This document shows, in pieces, positions 29,113 to 40,032 of a stretch of 64,000 nt of DNA. The notes under the pieces were generated by a model that worked only from the letters and a program-made list of their open reading frames with translations, had not been told where the DNA came from and searched no databases. Where the stretch lies: contig CM055279.1 of the NCBI GenBank assembly GCA_029237695.1, positions 24,741,919-24,805,918 of the forward strand, read 5' to 3'. How positions within the stretch are numbered: the stretch's first letter is position 1; each line of letters begins with the position of its first letter. This DNA comes from Conchocele bisecta (lineage: Eukaryota; Mollusca; Bivalvia; Lucinida; Thyasiridae). The position numbers were made by a program, and so were the translations under genes.

Positions 29113-29712
29113 TGAATAGCGAGAAATAATACACGAGTGTGCGTCGGCTTCCGCGTGAGCAACGAGTGAGCGTAGCGAACGAGTTGCTTGCACGGACGCC
29201 GACGGACACGAGTGTATTATTTCCGCTATTCAAACATGTACGATGGAATATCCTATTTATTACACTTCCATGGCGGATATATATGCACATTTAGTCTATT
29301 TTTGAGATTATAATCAATGAATTGTGATGTGCGCATGAATAGTTATACAATGACGTGTTTTCCCGAGTTTTGACGTTACGTTGTGTGACGTCAAATGTGA
29401 CGTAATGTAAACTTTTTGAAATCCAAATTGCGCAGCTGTTTCTATGAGCCAAATATATTAGAGTGCATGTTTGGAATGTGTTCAATCACATTAACTTCCT
29501 AGATTAGTCGAGACTCTATCCACATTTTTAAATAACTTTATTTTGACTGTAATACACGTTAAACATTTTGCATGGTAGCTCGTGGTTTCCAAGAAAACAG
29601 GCGCGCAATTACGGGTGTTCTCCTCGCGGTGTATTATTTGTAAGGAGTTGATTACGGGTTTTCTCTCACAGCGAAACCCGTGCAAATAATTTGCAAGAGT
29701 GTAATAAATGGA
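29113..29712. repeat. I-family repeat, copy 1
   Basis: Begins with a hairpin (GAAATAATACACGAGTGTGC against ACACGAGTGTATTATTTCCG around 29117-29233). Then TCCTATTTATTACACTTCCA, TAATCAATGAATTGTGATGT, TGTTTGGAATGTGTTCAATC, GTCGAGACTCT, and at the end GCAAGAGTGTAATAAA. The inner TTTATTACACTT and AGTGTAATAAA are inverted and may be the true tips. Copy 2 is at 50030-50590. Confidence 0.6.
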
Positions 29713-29932
29713 TATATGCCACTCGTTCCGCCGTGCAACGATATTGAGCTCCTAAAGTTGCGAAACTCCTCAAGTCGCGCAATATCGCACGCTGTCGCTG
29801 TGGAACTCGTGCATATACAAATCCAATAACCTATAACTGTTCGTTACACCATCAATACAGCACCCGTCCTGTTTATATTGTTTTATAACATACAACATAG
29901 ATCATTAAGAGGTTGCATGAGCTGATAACAAC

Positions 29933-29991
29933 TCCACAACTCCAATACGCTTCATTTCTCCGGCCACATCCACATTTGACCTTGCTGTTGA
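29933..29991 (+). repeat. Direct repeat flanking a B MITE, copy 1
   Basis: ACAACTCC, CATTTCTC, then CCACATTTGACCTTGCTGTT is repeated at 30371-30424, immediately right of the B element. Confidence 0.7.
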
Positions 29992-29994
29992 TCT

Positions 29995-30366
29995 GTAGCC
30001 CATTTCATCAAATTTGCAAGGTATACTTACAGTATCTAGCAAAGTATACTTTGCGGGGGCAATCATTTATATTTCCCGAAATGCATTATGTCATATGGAA
30101 CTAGTAAGTAAGTAACGACTGCATAATATATTTGATGCTTAAAAGTACATGTATGCAGAATTAATATACTGAACTTATTACATTATCACAGCCAAATGGT
30201 TGTGATAATGTAATAAATTCAGTATAATGAAAATTAATAAATGTATCCTTAAATTGAAAATTTCAGTTAAATAAAAATTAATAAATTTATCCTTAAATTG
30301 AAAATTTCTCCCTCAAAGTATACTTTGCTAGATTAGTATACTTTGCAATGTTGGTGAAATAGGCTA
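29995..30366. mobile_element. B-family MITE with internal right-arm duplication
   Basis: GTAGCCCATTTCATCAAATT to GGTGAAATAGGCTAC. The stretch AATTAATAAATTTATCCTTA then AATTGAAAATTTC occurs twice near the right arm (30231-30306), lengthening the copy to about 370 bp. Confidence 0.7.
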
Positions 30367-30370
30367 CTGG

Positions 30371-30424
30371 TCACAACTCCCATCATTTCTCAAGCCACAG
30401 CCACATTTGACCTTGCTGTTGATG
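30371..30424 (+). repeat. Direct repeat flanking a B MITE, copy 2
   Basis: CACAACTCCCATCATTTCTC to CCACATTTGACCTTGCTGTT. Much longer than any plausible target duplication. Confidence 0.7.
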
Positions 30425-30599
30425 TGACGTAAAAGCACAAATCAACCAGTCATGTATTACTATATATACTAAATGTACCAATATACGATTGTGTTCATTT
30501 TGCGTGAAAACTGTTGTATATTCTTGGTAGTAAGTTCGCGTGTGTTTGTTAATGCGGTTGTGTAAATAATTAAGTTTTTTTCGTTAAATACTGTCTAGT

Positions 30600-30735
30600 T
30601 TAGACTTTATCCTCAGCCCCCCCGGTTACGGACACGCAAACGCTATCGCAAACGCGGATTCGTTACCATGGTAACACGGTATGCAATTTCCTCTCCCATC
30701 TTTTGGACGATTGAAGCCGAGGGCGACACACCCGT
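30600..30735. promoter_or_regulatory. Candidate regulatory block with a perfect X-box
   Basis: GTTACCATGGTAAC (30662-30675) is a fully symmetrical RFX-type X-box in a CpG-containing, repeat-free stretch (CGCAAACGCTATCGCAAACG precedes it). RFX factors drive ciliary genes in animals. No first exon could be attached. A weaker version, GTTACCATGGTTAC, is at 53975-53988. Confidence 0.35.
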
Positions 30736-30874
30736 CCCTAAAAATTCCGAAATCCGAAAGAGTTTCCTATGATGTCTTCGGAATAATATCGGAATTTATT
30801 TGTATGCGGAATCTTCGGAAACCCATCGTAATATAATGAAACACAAATGGGATTTGTAAAGTGTAACATAATAC

Positions 30875-31267
30875 CAGGCGCGTAGGAATTAATGTAGGGG
30901 GGGGGTGCGTTATCGACAGCGCGAAGGGCTAAACATTGTTTTTTTGCACATTCACGGACAGACCTTGGCAGATTAACCATTTCACCCCTAAATAACTGGA
31001 ATGGATTTTGATATGTTAATTTTGCAACCCATTCCAATAATGACAAAATGATTTTCAGACCAGTCCATTTGTGAACATGAGGTGTTTTTGTTCTCAAAAT
31101 TATGAAAATTACTTGCAAAAAGTGCACATCCTGATGAGACGGCTTGTCACGAGCCGGCTCATCTGGATCTACACTTTTTGCCAATACCACTATACAGGCC
31201 TGTGGTGTTGAACGGGTTAAGGGGGGGGGGGGGGGGTGGGGTTGCGTAACTTCTGCGTACGGGCCTG
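30875..31267. mobile_element. N-family element, copy 2, carrying P
   Basis: CAGGCGCGTAGGAATTAATG to CTGCGTACGGGCCTG. Almost identical to copy 1 through the P insert (30973-31220). The subterminal G-run is expanded to about 18 G at 31221-31238. The long minus-strand frame across it is not coding. Confidence 0.75.
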
Positions 31268-31284
31268 AATACTGATCTATGTTG

Positions 31285-31370
31285 CTTGTTATTAAGCTAC
31301 ATGAGTGTGATATTTGAGTTACACTCGTCACAAATCCCTTTAGCCACATTTTGCCTGTCATAGACACAAA
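31285..31370. repeat. M-family right-end fragment
   Basis: CTCGTCACAAATCCCTTTAG then CCACATTTTGCCTGTCATAG resembles the M right arm; the left part is missing. Confidence 0.4.
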
Positions 31371-31469
31371 TATGTGCAATCCACTATGATGTCAACAATG
31401 AACAATATTTTGTTATAATTATTTTTTTCTTGTTATCTTATTACATGAACTTGATAATTTATGAGGAAA

Positions 31470-31778
31470 TAAAAGTTCTCAAACACGTGATTTGCAGAAT
31501 GTGACGCGGGAGGGCAGATTTTTTTTTATCTATTTTTTTGGTTTCAGATGTTCGATTCTGGTTGTTTTCAAGTCGCCAGATGCATACATGTATATGTTCT
31601 ATAACGTTTCTAAGACCTCTTTAGACTTGAAATTTTGTTCGTCAGACATGATTGGAATTAACATGTTTACATGGTAGTGTTTATTTATTGATCATGTGGC
31701 AAATTTACAGTACGATTTTATTTCTCCATGACAATCAACTGCTTGACGCACAGGGTTGTTTCTGACGCGCCGCTATCT
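31470..31778 (+). repeat. L-family dispersed repeat, copy 2
   Basis: Same landmarks as 1256-1551: ACCTCTTTAGACTTGAAATT, GTCAGACATGATTGGAATTA, TTGATCATGTGGCAAATTTA, TTTATTTCTCCATGACAA, CGCACAGGGTTG. It is interrupted at GCTATCTG by an A element. Confidence 0.6.
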
Positions 31779-32023
31779 GCGGCCCGTTTCACTAAACTTC
31801 GTACGACTAAAATGTTCGTAAGTGCAAACTTGGGATCATCTGGAAATTTTAATTCATGGATTTACATGTATTCAGCATAGGCTGCATATGCAGCCTATGC
31901 TCAATAAATGTAAATCCAATAATTGTTTACAAGAAAAAATATTTAATGTGAAATTTGCAGACTATAATATGTTTGCACTTACGAACATTTTAGTCGTACG
32001 AAGTTCAGTGAAACGGCCCCCTG
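31779..32023. mobile_element. A-family MITE inserted at the end of L
   Basis: GGCCCGTTTCACTAAACTTC to AGTTCAGTGAAACGGCCCCCTG with full hairpin (CATAGGCTGCATATGCAGCC). Copy 1 of L reads GATATCTGAGAACC where this copy reads CTATCTG-[A]-AGGACC, placing the insertion within L-related DNA. Confidence 0.75.
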
Positions 32024-33180
32024 AGGACCACAGTACTTGTTTATGACCGATTTTTAAAATGTGGATGGTAACAATTTACATAAATTGCATTATGAGTACT
32101 GTTATGAAAACTCGCGCATACTTTTTGATCGGATTGTAATTTTTGGATGAGGTTTGCTGCATGTGGTTTGTATGGTCATTATTGATCTATCATAGAATAT
32201 ATCTTGAGGTTTATGTGTTCTTAGTATTTAATTCCTTTTTATCCGAGCTATTAGCTCGGATTTAGTAACTAAATGAAAATTCTCAGTCATTGCAGATATG
32301 CTAATGAGTTAAGTGGCGGTGGCAGTGTCACTGTTTGCGGGTTTACCTTTAGAAAAACAAGCGGTACTACGCCATAACAAAGTAGTTCAACAACAATAAA
32401 ACAGCGAGCTATCTTACCGTTTCAGCGTAATACATGTGTTGTTTACTTTGTTGTGCTATATGTGTGTTATTGCAAAAGTTTGTGTATGCTTTATAAACTA
32501 TTAACTGTTATGTATTAATATGAGTTCTTTGTTATGTATGTTGATATTCTGCGCAATGTTACAGTAGGGGGCGGGATTTCCCTGTGACGTTTTTCTTGAA
32601 TGACTTTACATCGGTCAATGGCTCAATAAAATTCAACATTGGACAGCGAAATGATGAAGATTTAAAGCAGAAACATTGTTTTTTGACAGTTACATGTACA
32701 TACTGTTTTAATCATCTTGAGCCCTCGATATTATTAAATCCGTGTCCATTTTACTTAAAAAGTCAACTAATCTATAATGAATTTAGTAAAACAGTTCGCG
32801 CGGAAATTCAAACTTTCCAAAGAGGTGCTAGCAATTATTTGATAATTACACGTCGTGTGTGTTAGCGCATACGCTGTCGACAGTCTTGCGACTTGACGTT
32901 ACACAGCATATACAGTACGATACATTTCATAAAGGAAACGTTGTCTTGAGTTTGAATAAGGATAATAATTATCTGTAGATTATTTGTATTATGAATTAAA
33001 AAAGTATATTTAAATAATTCGATATTAATTTAAATAAATATTTCGGCATCATTTACTCAATAAATTAAAATTGAATGTGTAGCTGAAATGAAAGTGAAAG
33101 TAGAAAGTTTTTGTTATATCCTCCGGGTTACAAATCGCTGAGGATTCCTATATGAATTGGAAAATGATATGAATTTTAAA
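32024..33180. other. No gene claimed; one 93-codon frame
   Basis: Plain DNA apart from a frame at 32584-32865 containing MTFFLNDFTSVNGSIKF. It shows no domain, no good splice sites were found, and base composition matches the surroundings. A GGGGGCGGGATTTCC stretch precedes it at about 32566. Confidence 0.35.
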
Positions 33181-33183
33181 TTT

Positions 33184-33300
33184 AGGAGACTGTGTCAGGA
33201 GAAAATGGACTGATGACATATGTCACCAGTCTAGTTCCTGAGCTATGACTGTGACAGGAAAAAAGGGACTGATGACATATGTCACCTGTCGTGTTCCATG
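33184..33300 (+). repeat. About 60-bp tandem pair related to M
   Basis: GGACTGATGACATATGTCAC occurs at about 33208 and 33268 within a repeated GTGTCAGGAGAAAATGGACT-like unit; the unit resembles the M left end (GAGAAATGGNCTTATGG). Confidence 0.5.
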
Positions 33301-33439
33301 CATGACTGCTCGCTCTTGTTTGTAATTGTTGTAAAATATATAAAGTTTAAACTGTGTATACAAAACTATAGATAGTATATCGAGGGGTATATAGTTTTCG
33401 TAATTCCGTCCGTCCACGTTAAAGAGTTTGGGTACCCAT

Positions 33440-33730
33440 TATCTCTGTGACGGAAAGTCGGATGGACCTCAAAGTTCATATACTTCCTTATCATCAACCA
33501 TATTTTCATTCCATACCACACTCATGCGGCCTTCATTTCCAAGGTCAATGTCAAATTACTTAGACATTTGCATCCGTACGATTCGCCTTAAGTTTTCTGC
33601 AACCGTAAGTCAGATTCACGTTAAACTGCATATACTTCCTTATCATCATCCATATTTTCATTCCATACATTTACCACACCCATGTGGCCTTCATGTCCAA
33701 GGTCAAGGTGAAATTACTTTGAACAATCAT
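33440..33730 (+). repeat. About 155-bp direct duplication
   Basis: CATATACTTCCTTATCATCA, CATATTTTCATTCCATAC and TGTCCAAGGTCAAGGTGAAA-like segments occur twice, at 33477 and 33631. The CCAAGGTCAAGGTGAAATTA tail is a wording I recall from other invertebrate repeats. Confidence 0.6.
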
Positions 33731-33948
33731 GTTTGTCAAGATAAATATTGTTTTTGCAGCATTGATAATGTATACTAATTCGACGAATATATTGATTTTA
33801 AATGGAGTATATATGATTTTTTGTGTGAAATATTAAAATGGTTGAGCACGTACTGCGAAAGATTTCAGGACTTTCAGTCCTTTGATTAGTATAGTGTATG
33901 GCGATACTGTTTCCATTTTTGCTCGCCTTCTATGCGTCTTTATCCCGT

Positions 33949-34246
33949 CAACACAGTGCGTATGTGCCGTGAAACACGGTGCCGTGAAATATGTTTGATA
34001 TCCTGTCAATACGACCTAATCACTGCGTATGAATATGTGCCGTGGCTGGGGTTATTTTTTGCATTTTAAAGCCATTTCTAGGTGTTGACAGGATAAATAG
34101 GATAGCAGGTTAGTGCCGTGAATGGGAAAAAATATCTGGCGCGGCACGGAAACGGGATGTACTCGGCAGAGCCTCGCCCATCCCGTTTCCTGAGCCTTGC
34201 CAGATAGTTTTACCCATTCACGGCACTAACCTACTATTCTATATTT
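33949..34246. mobile_element. G-family element, complete module plus hairpin
   Basis: TTTATCCCGTCAACACAGTG to GGTGTTGACAGGATAAAT (33943-34097) is the first module. The second is a hairpin from AGGTTAGTGCCGTGAATGGG to CCCATTCACGGCACTAACCT, turning on GGCAGAGCCTCGCCC. The same pair, in the opposite order, is at 40654-40905. Confidence 0.7.
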
Positions 34247-34249
34247 ATG

Positions 34250-34609
34250 GTATACACCCTGTGGTGTAGTCTTCAAACTTCAAACTTCAAATGTTAAGTT
34301 TTAAGGTTTTGATTCGTTTCTCCCTATCTATCTGCCACATATTCTAGACCAATGCAACTTGGCAATCTTCCTTTTCCTCTGACAACTCTTGTTATTTGGG
34401 CTCCGGTCTGACAAAACCTGGCTTATTTCAGTTATAATTAATCCATATCGATCGTGAGCAGCTGCCGCACTCGTGCTGAATGATCAACAGTCAGCCGAAA
34501 GGTAATCTGGATATTGGTGTTCGAATGGCGATCAGTGTAAAACCTGACCAGACCGCTGATGCGCAAGATGCTCTGGTTGTATTGGAAAAGTGTCCAATGA
34601 CGTCTGCTG
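34250..34609. other. No gene recognised
   Basis: Holds a short CTTCAAACTTCAAACTTCAA run at 34272 and unique DNA otherwise. The 88-codon frame at 34480 includes an M-core-like fragment (AAACCTGACCAGACCGCTGA). Confidence 0.4.
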
Positions 34610-34904
34610 TCATCAGAAAATTGTCCAATTGTGCTTCCTTCGGAATATATTTCGGATTTCCGAAGCTAAGCGCATTCCGAAGATCGTATTTTTTTTCGGA
34701 AAATTGTCTGATTTTGCTGGCTTCAGAATATATTTCGGATTTCTGAAGCTGATTCCGAAGATCGTAATTTCTTAGGAAAATTGTCCGATTTTGTTTTCTT
34801 CGGAATATATTTCGGAATTCCACAAAGCATATTCCGCAGAATCCTTGGACCAATATTCCGAATTGGAATTTCTTCGGAAAATTGTCCAATAGTCGGACTC
34901 AATT
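34610..34904. repeat. About 85-bp degenerate repeat rich in TTCGGAA
   Basis: Three units with TTCGGAATATATTTCGGATT, TTCCGAAGATCGTA and TCGGAAAATTGTCCGATTTT at about 34638, 34725 and 34798. Many 7-bp TTCGGAA/TTCCGAA palindromes give local foldback potential. Confidence 0.6.
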
Positions 34905-35194
34905 GGAAATTTGTTTCATCGGACATATTTTGTACAATTGTCCGCTCTAATAACGGAAAAAAATCCCGAAAAAACATTAAATAGACTGATTATTCAGCGG
35001 AAACTGTTGACCAATACTGCGGATCGGAATTTCTTCGGAAAATTGTCCGGGAAATTTGTTTCATCGGACATATTTTGTACAATTGTCCGCTCTAATAACG
35101 GAAAAAAATCCCGAAAAAACATTAAATAGACTGATTATTCAGCGGAAACTGTTGACCAATACTGCGGATCGGAATTTCTTCGGAAAATTGTCCG
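34905..35194 (+). repeat. 145-bp tandem duplication, apparently perfect
   Basis: 34905-35049 and 35050-35194 read the same throughout, starting GGAAATTTGTTTCATCGGAC and ending TCTTCGGAAAATTGTCC. I saw no difference by eye, so the duplication is very recent (or a gene-conversion or assembly effect). Confidence 0.85.
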
Positions 35195-35441
35195 ATTTCC
35201 GCAGAGGTTCTTCGAAATTTCTAGAGACGGGCAACAGGAGGTACGAAGTGGACAAATTTGTGCTTGGAAAACAATAATATTATTGAAGGTACAACTGTGT
35301 AGTGAGGCCTCCTCTGAAAGATTTACAGCAAGTACTATTTGGTACAAGGGAACGTTCCTTGAGGGAACGTTCCTGTAACCAATCGCACTTCCTGTAAGTT
35401 TTCCCAGCACCACCTTGTACCTTCTGTGATCGTTGCAATCT

Positions 35442-35854
35442 CAAGGTGCATGATCACGTGGTTACAACATACAACAACGTCGCCCACTCCAAAAGAAGTA
35501 TTATTTGATGTTTTCCTTAATATGCAACGGATTTTGATGAAATATGGCGCAGCAAACGAGTCTTCATGAGATGCATTTGGTGGTCTAGGGAGTTTGGCAC
35601 AGACTTATGTCGTTTTTGCGAAGAATCGATTTCCGTGTCGGAGACACGGAAATCGATTCTTCGCAAAAACGACAGAAGTTTGGGCCAAAAGGTTTGGGCA
35701 AAAACATGTGAGACCATCAAATGCATCTTAACAAGACGCGTCTGATGCACCATATTTCATCAAAATCCGTTATGTAATAAGGACACTATACAAGAATACG
35801 TACTTTGAATCGGTACATATTGTTGTTGTTAGTACCACGTGATCATACACCTTG
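35442..35854. mobile_element. R-family MITE, copy 1, 5-bp target duplication AATCT
   Basis: CAAGGTGCATGATCACGTGG at the left and CCACGTGATCATACACCTTG at the right. The left flank ends AATCT and the right flank begins AATCT. Inside, GAAGAATCGATTTCCGTGTC pairs with its complement across the centre, and GATGAAATATGGCGCA with a TGCACCATATTTCATCA arm, so the whole 413 bp folds. No transposase. A 5-bp duplication with a CA..GTG tip is unlike hAT, Tc1 or PIF/Harbinger. Confidence 0.75.
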
Positions 35855-36138
35855 AATCTCAGTAGAACCAATTACGTCGTAGCGGGACAGACACATGGTG
35901 AGTAGGTGTATCTATTCGCAACATGCATTGCTACCAATAACACGTATGTACTTTATTGTCAAACGTGGTAATTGGGTCTGACTCGACAAATCATACACTC
36001 ATGGTAATCATTTATGATTGTATGGGGTGTTTATAATAGTAAATGACAATATAATGACAACAATGTCAGTGATAAATAAGCAATTTATTTACAAACTAAT
36101 AACGGATCATGTGTTGATTATGTCTGTCATTGGTAATG

Positions 36139-36350
36139 CCATTGTTATATCGTGGGAACGAATTGTTATATTGTGGAAACGAATTGTTAAATTGAGTAAC
36201 CAAACGTTAATTCGAGGGAACGAATTGTTATATCGTGGGAACGAATTGTTAATTCGAGGGAACGAATTGTTAAATTGATGAAACGAATTGTTATTTCGTG
36301 GGAACGAATTAATAACACAAATCCATGTTCCGTGCGGGGCTCCGTACGGA
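36139..36350. mobile_element. AATT-1 element, right-hand part
   Basis: About eight 21-bp units (GGAACGAATTGTTATATCG and variants), then the right end CCGTGCGGGGCTCCGTAC. The left GC-rich end is missing. Confidence 0.65.
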
Positions 36351-36653
36351 TTTATGTTTCTGTATGTAATTATTATAAAGTTGGAGCCATTTCGTCTCTT
36401 CATTTCTACACAACGAAATGGAACCTAGTAACGAAATTATTCACGAAATTGAAATTTCGTGCGCACGCTGTGTAGTAACGAAAAGTATAAACTTTTATGT
36501 TCGACCTTTCGTTTCAACGCCGCTCGTGCACACGTGTCTCAGGTGACGTCAGAGCTGGGTTCCATTGCGCAATTTCCGGAATAGACACATGTACATGTTA
36601 GCTGCATGCGGGAAGATAGACACTCGTCGAATATGCTACAAGGTATATATTCG

Positions 36654-37048
36654 CAAGGTGCATGATCACGTGGTTGCAACAACAACAACGTCGCCCACTC
36701 CAAAGTAAGTATTATTTGATATTTTCCTTAATATGCAACGGATTGATGAAATATGGCGCAACAAACGCGTCTTCATGAGCTGCATTTGGTGGTCTATGGA
36801 GTTTGGCACAGACTTATGTCGTTTTTGCGAAGAATCGATGTCCGTGTCGGAGACACGAAAATCGATTCTTCGCAAAAATGACAGAAGTGTGGGCGAAAAT
36901 ACAGAGACCACCAAATGCAGCTTAACAAGACACGTTTGATGCGCCATATTTCATCAAAATCCGATACGTAATAAGGACACTATAAAAGAATACGTACTTT
37001 GAATCGGTACTTGTTGTTGTTGTTAGTACCACGTGATCATACACCTTG
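36654..37048. mobile_element. R-family MITE, copy 2
   Basis: CAAGGTGCATGATCACGTGG to CCACGTGATCATACACCTTG, with flanks ATTCG and ATTCT (4 of 5 match). The interior is nearly the same as copy 1, including the GAAGAATCGAT hairpin. Confidence 0.75.
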
Positions 37049-37720
37049 ATTCTGTCGGCCGCTTCAATCCCAATAATTTAACTCATCACTGTCATTACCG
37101 AATTACTTCTGTCAATGCTAGCTTGCATGTCACCGTCAATGGACAGCGCTGCCAATTCCTGCAATTGCACCGCTGTTCTTCAATGCGCATTTGACGTCTG
37201 TCCAGTGTACGTCACTACATTGCTTCATGGATCATTACGAGACGCTCCCAAATGTATTATTTAGCGAACGCTGACCAATCATTAGAGAGATACGTGATTT
37301 CCCGATGAAGTTTCATTCGAATATGAAAACGTTGCGTCATTATTGACAACTGTTTATAGTATTTTGGTAGCGAATAGGGAACAGTTTCCTCGCCAGCAAC
37401 AATTATTATCTGGAAATTGAGCACGGTAAAATGCCCCTCAGCGACCGGAAATTGCTCATTTTGTTTCGAATGCGATAATAATGGGTATTAATTGAGATCC
37501 TTATGTTTACATTGCGCCGGTTAGGTTCCTAACAAAAGCGACGTTTTACAACCAGTTTGCAGACTCGGGGGACGTGAAAATGTACGCCAGCTTTCGTCAT
37601 TTCACTTAATTTCCCATTAATGGCCCGCCATTCAAATCGATCAACTTTGTAATAACAATATCAAAATTTATTTCTCTTTCCCCTCAATCAGGAGTAATTG
37701 TGCCATTAAGCATTATTCAA
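37049..37720. promoter_or_regulatory. Repeat-free island, possible conserved noncoding element
   Basis: About 670 bp between R2 and M4 without any family seen elsewhere, more complex in sequence than its surroundings. It is rich in homeodomain-type cores (TTAATTTCCCATTAATGGCC, TATTAATTGAG), with ATCGATCAACTTTGTAATAA and a TGCGTCATTATTGAC stretch. No coding frame. Regulatory function is inference. Confidence 0.3.
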
Positions 37721-37721
37721 A

Positions 37722-37942
37722 TGTGGCTGTGACGGGAGAAATGGACCTTATGGGATTTTTTACCGGTGTAGCTCTTGATCAAATAGCACACTCATGTAGC
37801 CTGGTAACGATCTGTAGTGCGTGCGAGAAGCCTGCAAGGTGTTACATTGATGGCATGGCGATCCTGATCAGACTGTGCGGATGCATAGGCTGACCTGGAT
37901 ATACACTACCCCAGCCCCTTTTCTTCAGTCACAGACACAAAT
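37722..37942. mobile_element. M-family element, copy 4
   Basis: TGTGGCTGTGACGGGAGAAA to TTCTTCAGTCACAGACACAA; core GATCCTGATCAGACTGTGCG present; part of the centre shortened. Confidence 0.65.
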
Positions 37943-38868
37943 AGCAACGGCCGCTTGTCACGCGCGATTCAGATTCGCCGTCGCTCTGCTACGGCGCATG
38001 CGCACTGCAAAATGCGATTAATGTTCGTTATTGAATTGATTCCGTCGGCAATGAAGAAATTTCGACGCGACGACGTGTAGAGCTGCGCACTGCTTGTGGA
38101 TGGTTAATAATTATATCACATTAGGCCGTCAGCCAAAAATGGAAACCCTCCCCCACTGGGGGGATTTTTGCAGACATATATTTTCTGAAACTACATTCAA
38201 TTACGAGTGTTATGCCGAATGTCTGCGCTCTGTAACCCATTGGAGGAATGTTTGGTTCCATTTTGAAGTGTACCACCCTCAGACTTTTCGCAATTGTCAA
38301 AAATTGCAATTTTCATTGAAATTCGACTAATTTTGTCATTTGAAACAACTGATATGGCAGTTTTGTACGTTTTCAGATGTGTGCATCACCACTACACAAT
38401 GGAATAAAGTTTAACTAAATAATATCTTACAATTTTGAATGTTTTATTACCCCACCCACTGAATGTCAAAGCCAAAACATCTACCTAAATAACTTCTGTG
38501 TCAATTGTACATAGTAGTGCTCATTAGACATGCTAATTGCATATATGCCGATTATCTGATGTGTGCAGTCGATGATACAATGTTAAAAATAAAATATGTT
38601 TCACCATTCACCACCCACAAATTTTACAATGGGAGTTTTACATGTAACGGTAATGACTTTCATTTATGTTATTCACTGTCACCAGTCACTTACTTATATA
38701 TGGTTTAAATACATATGCAACTACTTAGGCACTACTAATAGCTATCCGTACACACTTCAGATACAGTGTGTCCGAGTGTTCCTCCGTCTGTCCGTCCGCT
38801 TCGCATTTACTTGGTGAAGGTGACAACTATGTTATGAGTCACGTGACAATGATCTCTAACAGTGAATA
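37943..38868. other. No gene recognised
   Basis: Overlapping frames near 38094-38330 on both strands show no domain. CTCCGTCTGTCCGTCCG at 38782 is simple-sequence-like. Nothing else can be named. Confidence 0.4.
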
Positions 38869-39116
38869 TTAACCCTTTGAACTCGAAATCCCGCTATAGC
38901 GGTTTATGCAAAAAGTGCAGATCCAGATGAGCCGGCTCGTAACGAGCCGTCTCATCAGGATCTGCACTTTTTGAAAGTAATCTTCATATTTTTGAGAACA
39001 AAAAATAACCCATTTTCAAAATTTGACTAGTCTGAAAATCATTTTGTGATGATTGGATTGGCTGCAAAATTAACATATCAAAGTCCATTCCAGTTAATTA
39101 GGGTTTAATGGGTTAA
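38869..39116. mobile_element. Solo P element
   Basis: TTAACCCTTTGAACTC at the left and GGGTTTAATGGGTTAA at the right. The interior is the reverse of the P insert in N: GCAGATCCAGATGAGCCGGC hairpin, then TGAGAACAAAAAATAACCC and CTGAAAATCATTTTGTGATG. It lacks the CAGGCCCGTACGCAG ends, proving P moves or amplifies independently of N. Confidence 0.7.
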
Positions 39117-39440
39117 TTGTATCAATAATCATGGTAACCAAAAATGTTTGCAATATATGTTTCATGCCCATATTCTGATTACATAATGTCTACAGCAGAT
39201 GATGCAATTGTAAAACAAGTACATGTAGTTATAATCATTCCCTACCCACTGAATTTACAATGACCAATTAATAAACAATATTTTTTCTTATTTTATACGC
39301 TGCCAGATACTTATGAACGATTCATATGAATGTGTACATGTAACTACTAACTGAATATGTAGCTACTAAGAATGTATTACTAGTATATTAGTTATCCACA
39401 CACATTTCAGATACATAATACATGTGCGTTCGTCTCTATA
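39117..39440. other. No gene recognised
   Basis: AT-rich, only short frames, no repeat identified. Confidence 0.4.
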
Positions 39441-39543
39441 TACAGTGGGTCAGCGTGTAAGTGCACACACGAACGAACACGACAGGTTGGTTCCAACCTG
39501 CCGTGTTCGTTCGTGTGTGCACTTACACGCTTACCCCACTGTA
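39441..39543. mobile_element. C-family 100-bp hairpin, copy 2
   Basis: TACAGTGGGTCAGCGTGTAA to TTACACGCTTACCCCACTGT; centre AGGTTGGTTCCAACCTG. TA at each tip. Confidence 0.75.
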
Positions 39544-40032
39544 TGTCCATTTCATATTTATGCAGCCAATTACCATGATTACTATGTTGTGTATTCCGAT
39601 ATTAACGTCTATTATACATATAATTATTACTCTTAGCTGTTTACAGGTTGTTAAACACAATTAAGTAAAATAAATAAATAACTATTAGTATTACTGTCAA
39701 TAGTATAGGTCGTAGATGTTAATTTGCACACTGGATATAGAAAGTATATAGTTTCTACCATGCTGAATGAATGAGTTGTAGCACATATTACTCCATATAT
39801 AACTCGATAAATACTAAACTATTATAGAACATTACGATAGCTGTAAACAATACCAGCAACATTAGTTGGAATACAACTGGACAAATATTGTGTACACTTT
39901 CAAGATGGCAGTCATTCAAGTAAATTAGTTTGTTTGGCATAAGAATAGATTAGGTAACGAACCGATGAAATTGGTATAATACATATCCAAATTCCACATA
40001 AAGTACAGAGTATTTATTGTGCATTCCAATAT
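39544..40032. other. No gene recognised
   Basis: AT-rich, apparently unique; a stray CAAGATGGCAGTCATT near 39901 is a Q-like motif. Confidence 0.4.

Noticed and set aside
30738..31379. 213-codon minus-strand frame, the longest in the window
   Set aside because: It runs across the N element, its G-run and the P insert, and matches frames in the other N copies only because the DNA is repeated. No protein family resemblance.
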